Positions 56,343-58,740 of a stretch of 58,740 nt of DNA are shown here, piece after piece; the first letter of the stretch is position 1; each line of letters opens with the position of its first letter. The DNA is from a virus. The notes under the pieces were generated by a model. It saw only the letters and a program-made list of their open reading frames with translations, was not told where the DNA came from and did no database searches. The translations under genes were made by a program, and so were the position numbers. The stretch spans positions 1 through 58,740 of the IMG/VR virus record IMGVR_UViG_3300046170_000273; one strand, written 5' to 3'.

Positions 56343-56915
56343 TTATATCCCTGCTACGTTATTTCCTAAGATATGCTCATTGATAATAACTCTAAGAGCA
56401 AAGCCCTCAGCAGTAGTATCAGAATGATTCGGATCTCTAGAAACACCTAGTATTTTAAGTTGAGCAATAGAAGCACTTGTTGTAGCCGAAATTTTTGATT
56501 TCGAAATGAACAACGGAGTAGTTCCTACTGCTGCGACCTGGTCAGCACATCCACCAACTTCATTTTGGTTGAATGCAGTGTCCGCAGACATGATTTCATA
56601 AACCTGTCTAGGGTCGTCGTTTACGAATGCAACAATATCAGTAGCAGTGTTACTTGCTTTTGAAAAGTTTGCAAACGTTGGTTTGTTTGTGTCGGCATCA
56701 GTATAGAAAACGCCATTCAGTGTACCCAGATTATTTGCATCTGTGTTTCCTGAAGCGAGTACAACACCATCCGCAGTTAATTGCACCATTGCTGCGTGCG
56801 AAATTAAAGCAGAAGAAGCTGCAACGCTGTACTCTGTAAGAGCACCTACGTTATCTGTCTGACCAACTTTTTTAATGGGTCTCAAACCGAACCCAGTTGT
56901 TGACGCGTTAGCCAT
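56343..56915 (-). CDS. Capsid-associated/decoration protein, 190 aa
   Basis: MANASTTGFGLRPIKKVGQT, beta strands throughout (YSVAASSALISHAAMVQLTA; LNGVFYTDADTNKPTFANFS; GFALRVIINEHIL). Typical of proteins encoded directly upstream of capsid genes in marine podoviruses, probably a decoration protein or head vertex component. AGGAG ribosome-binding site. 15 bases before the major capsid gene. Confidence 0.65.
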   Translation of the reverse strand: MANASTTGFGLRPIKKVGQTDNVGALTEYSVAASSALISHAAMVQLTADGVVLASGNTDANNLGTLNGVFYTDADTNKPTFANFSKASNTATDIVAFVNDDPRQVYEIMSADTAFNQNEVGGCADQVAAVGTTPLFISKSKISATTSASIAQLKILGVSRDPNHSDTTAEGFALRVIINEHILGNNVAGI

Positions 56916-56992
56916 ACGTTTTCTCCTTAAATGTACCTGCCCTTTCAGGCCTCCAGTACGGTTAATTCGCTGGTTTCGGAATTGTTAAAAAA

Positions 56993-57490
56993 TTAACTTT
57001 TCTTTGAACCACCGAAGGTTACACGAGTATCTCTATCAACATTGATAGGCATACTCTTATGCTGTTCCTTCGCAAGATCGGCGTCTATTGCAGCCTGCTG
57101 ATCCTGTGCCTGTCTGGCATAGTATTCAGTTCTTTGCTGCGCGATCTCCTCTGGTACCCTTGTCAGCACAAGGCCTCCGTGCCCGATAACCCCTGCGTAT
57201 TTGCCATCTGCGATAGTTGGAAAGTCCTCTTCGGGATATTCATCTGATCTTACTAACTCATACCCTGACCTTAAGCGTCCTTGTATGTTTTTCGTATCAA
57301 CGAATCCTAGGATTTCTGTTCTGACCCATCTGTGTCTATATCCATTTGGCGCGTTGGGCGTATCTAAGTACGATGGTGGAGTCCAAACTTTCGGTCTCTC
57401 TTGTGGAGCTACCGTTTTTGCTTGTGCTTCAACTTTTGTCGAATCACTTTTCTTTGCTTGGCTCGCACGAGTTGGTTGTTCTTTTTTCAT
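56993..57490 (-). CDS. Conserved hypothetical virion protein, 165 aa
   Basis: Basic disordered N-terminus (residues 1-40), then a conserved body: PPSYLDTPNAPNGYRHRWVR, RTEILGFVDTKNIQGRLRSG and YELVRSDEYPEEDFPTIADG, and a helical C-terminus. The N(A/P)PxGYxHRWVR motif recurs in head-gene clusters of marine phages (recollection). Only 4 bp from the scaffold gene. The 77-bp gap downstream shows short hairpins only. Confidence 0.65.
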   Translation of the reverse strand: MKKEQPTRASQAKKSDSTKVEAQAKTVAPQERPKVWTPPSYLDTPNAPNGYRHRWVRTEILGFVDTKNIQGRLRSGYELVRSDEYPEEDFPTIADGKYAGVIGHGGLVLTRVPEEIAQQRTEYYARQAQDQQAAIDADLAKEQHKSMPINVDRDTRVTFGGSKKS

Positions 57491-57494
57491 ATGC

Positions 57495-58502
57495 CTATAC
57501 CTCCTTCGTGTTCATAAGTTGTTTCGCATATTCTTCTAGTGGCACACCTAATTTTTTAGCAATTGCTACTTGAGATGATGTGAGTCTCACTGATTTACGA
57601 CTAGTCTTTGAACTACGCGTTGCAGAGGCAACGGTCTGTGTAGGTTTACTAACCGGTTTGTCCATAGGTTTATCAAATTTATGCGGAAATTCCAACCTAA
57701 TTCTTTTGTCTATTTCCGTATAATATTCGCTTGACCTAGGGTCAATTCCTTCTTCTTCGGTAAGTTTTCTATGCAAATCAAACGCTGTATACGTCATTGC
57801 ACTGTCTTTACCGAACCACTCATTATTACTAGCCCAATCTTCTGCCCTTGGATCTGGCGGAGTTTGAGCCTGTGCTTGTGGTTGTTGATATAATGGTTGT
57901 TCAACAGGTTTTTCTTTAGATGCTGTTTCTTGCATCTGATGCTGGGTTTTTAATTCAGCTAATTTACCCTGTTCATAACCAAGTTGAGATATAGAAGCTA
58001 AAGCTTCTGTCTCAGCTTTAGGGTCTTCATTCTGTCTAGCAGCTCTTAGTTTTTCTTGAGCCGCTGCAATAGAAGAAGTGATTCTACCTTCCATTTCTGC
58101 AACATAATTTTTATCTAAAGAATCTGCTGTAGTTTTAAACTTGTCTCTTTCCTGTTTAATACTTTCAGCAAAACGTAAAGCTTCTTCTTTTTGTCTTTCA
58201 GCTTCACGCATTCTTTTCGTTAATTTAGCTATTCGCTTTTTAACGCCTTCAGAATACTCTTCAATTTGCTTAGTGTTGTCTTCTTGTTTATCACTTGTTT
58301 CGCTATCAGACTGCTGTACAGATTTCTCAGATGAGTCATCGGCGCTACCACCGTCTTCAAGCTTTGTTTCACGTTCGTTTTCATATGTTTTGTCCTCTTG
58401 TGGTTGTTCTGCAACCTCTTCTGTTTTTTCTTCTGGCAATTGAATATCTACTTCGGGACCGGAAGTATCAATATCAACTGTTTTCTTTTCTTCTTCTTGC
58501 AT
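57495..58502 (-). CDS. Scaffolding protein
   Basis: 335 aa. Very acidic N-terminus (residues 1-85), a long coiled coil (KKRIAKLTKRMREAERQKEE, about 90-160), Gln/Pro-rich linker (residues 195-225), and a compact basic C-terminus with KTSRKSVRLTSSQVAIAKKL, where scaffolds contact capsid. It assists procapsid assembly and is later removed. Position just upstream of the capsid cluster and after the co-chaperonin agrees. Confidence 0.75.
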   Translation of the reverse strand: MQEEEKKTVDIDTSGPEVDIQLPEEKTEEVAEQPQEDKTYENERETKLEDGGSADDSSEKSVQQSDSETSDKQEDNTKQIEEYSEGVKKRIAKLTKRMREAERQKEEALRFAESIKQERDKFKTTADSLDKNYVAEMEGRITSSIAAAQEKLRAARQNEDPKAETEALASISQLGYEQGKLAELKTQHQMQETASKEKPVEQPLYQQPQAQAQTPPDPRAEDWASNNEWFGKDSAMTYTAFDLHRKLTEEEGIDPRSSEYYTEIDKRIRLEFPHKFDKPMDKPVSKPTQTVASATRSSKTSRKSVRLTSSQVAIAKKLGVPLEEYAKQLMNTKEV

Positions 58503-58519
58503 AGTATCTCCTATGATTG

Positions 58520-58740
58520 TTAAAATTCGTGGAATATATCTTGAGGGTCTTCCACGGTTGCTAAAACTTCATCGTCGTTTAGAAGTCTTATCTCACCCCC
58601 ATCTATTTTAATTCGTGATCCAGCATATCTTGCAAAGATAATCCAATCACCTTTTTTACACCATGGTCCTTCTGGGTATCTTTCTTTATCATAGCAGTGC
58701 GGACCCATTCTTAAAACTAAACCACAAGTTGATGCTACTT
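58520..58740 (-). CDS. GroES-like co-chaperonin, C-terminal part (continues from base 1)
   Basis: Open from base 58740 to a stop at 58520. Read after the piece at 1-214, it gives VASTCGLVLRMGP, the PWCKKGDWIIFARYAGSRIK strand pair and IRLLNDDEVLATVEDPQDI, the ordinary C-terminal half of GroES. KKGD and YAGxxI are recognised co-chaperonin positions. The in-frame join at the window edges is the evidence that the molecule is circular or circularly permuted. Stop lies 18 bp from the scaffold ATG. Confidence 0.85.
   Translation of the reverse strand, partial: VASTCGLVLRMGPHCYDKERYPEGPWCKKGDWIIFARYAGSRIKIDGGEIRLLNDDEVLATVEDPQDIFHEF

Noticed and set aside
1-58740. Temperate lifestyle
   Set aside because: No integrase, excisionase, phage repressor/Cro pair or att-like repeat was seen; the ribbon-helix-helix protein alone is not enough.

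Overview
The window is a tailed double-stranded DNA phage genome, AT-rich and tightly packed, with P22/HK97-type head and short-tail genes. Gene content resembles marine podoviruses of the pelagiphage / SAR116-phage HMO-2011 kind: family A DNA polymerase, archaeo-eukaryotic-type primase, UvrD-like and SNF2-like helicases, a very large portal, poly-glycine tail fibres, 2-oxoglutarate oxygenases and many small basic or membrane ORFs. This assignment is by recalled family resemblance, not by search. No integrase, excisionase, RNA polymerase or tRNA was seen, so a lytic phage of a marine alphaproteobacterium is the likeliest source. A GroES-like gene runs off position 1 on the minus strand and continues in frame from position 58740. 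The window is therefore probably one complete circular or circularly permuted genome.

Layout, mostly on the minus strand and transcribed leftwards. 1-2347: co-chaperonin N-terminus, small basic proteins and a frame-disrupted holin. 2350-9854: portal, two large virion proteins and terminase large subunit. 9855-11734: three conserved hypotheticals and a membrane peptide. 11789-15486: the only sustained plus-strand block. It holds a palindromic promoter, a zinc-binding protein, a MGLDQYA-type protein, a candidate structured RNA, repeated GGGTGGGCCCTCCC boxes with CAAGC repeats, a Gene 88-type protein and the terminase small subunit. 15859-16112: an array of 9-bp AATTGTACC repeats, a candidate origin or operator. 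16046-29210: replication and recombination (PD-(D/E)XK exonuclease, LAGLIDADG endonuclease, DNA polymerase, DUF3310-type protein, two helicases, primase, candidate ssDNA-binding protein), with a chain of overlapping micro-ORFs encoding membrane, lipoprotein, zinc-finger and ribbon-helix-helix proteins. 29275-30094: lysis cassette. 30097-39599: internal virion and ejection-type proteins. 39599-54799: tail, fibres and head completion. 54963-58502: capsid, decoration and scaffold, ending in the co-chaperonin.

The genes form a self-sufficient set. Scaffold, capsid, co-chaperonin, portal and two-subunit terminase build and fill the head. gp4/gp10-like proteins close it. The fibre region displays glycine-rich adhesins, NGSRVNVSTG-type repeat fibres and a cupredoxin-like domain. 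Four 2-oxoglutarate oxygenase-like genes lie inside the fibre region.

Five genes are broken by what look like nine single-base insertions; removing them restores full-length family-typical proteins. This suggests local consensus errors or strain mixing, and affects how those genes should be read. The least explained parts are the GC-rich noncoding modules at 12.3-14.5 kb, the structured RNA at about 12.94-13.08 kb, and the oxygenase/poly-glycine fibre neighbourhood.
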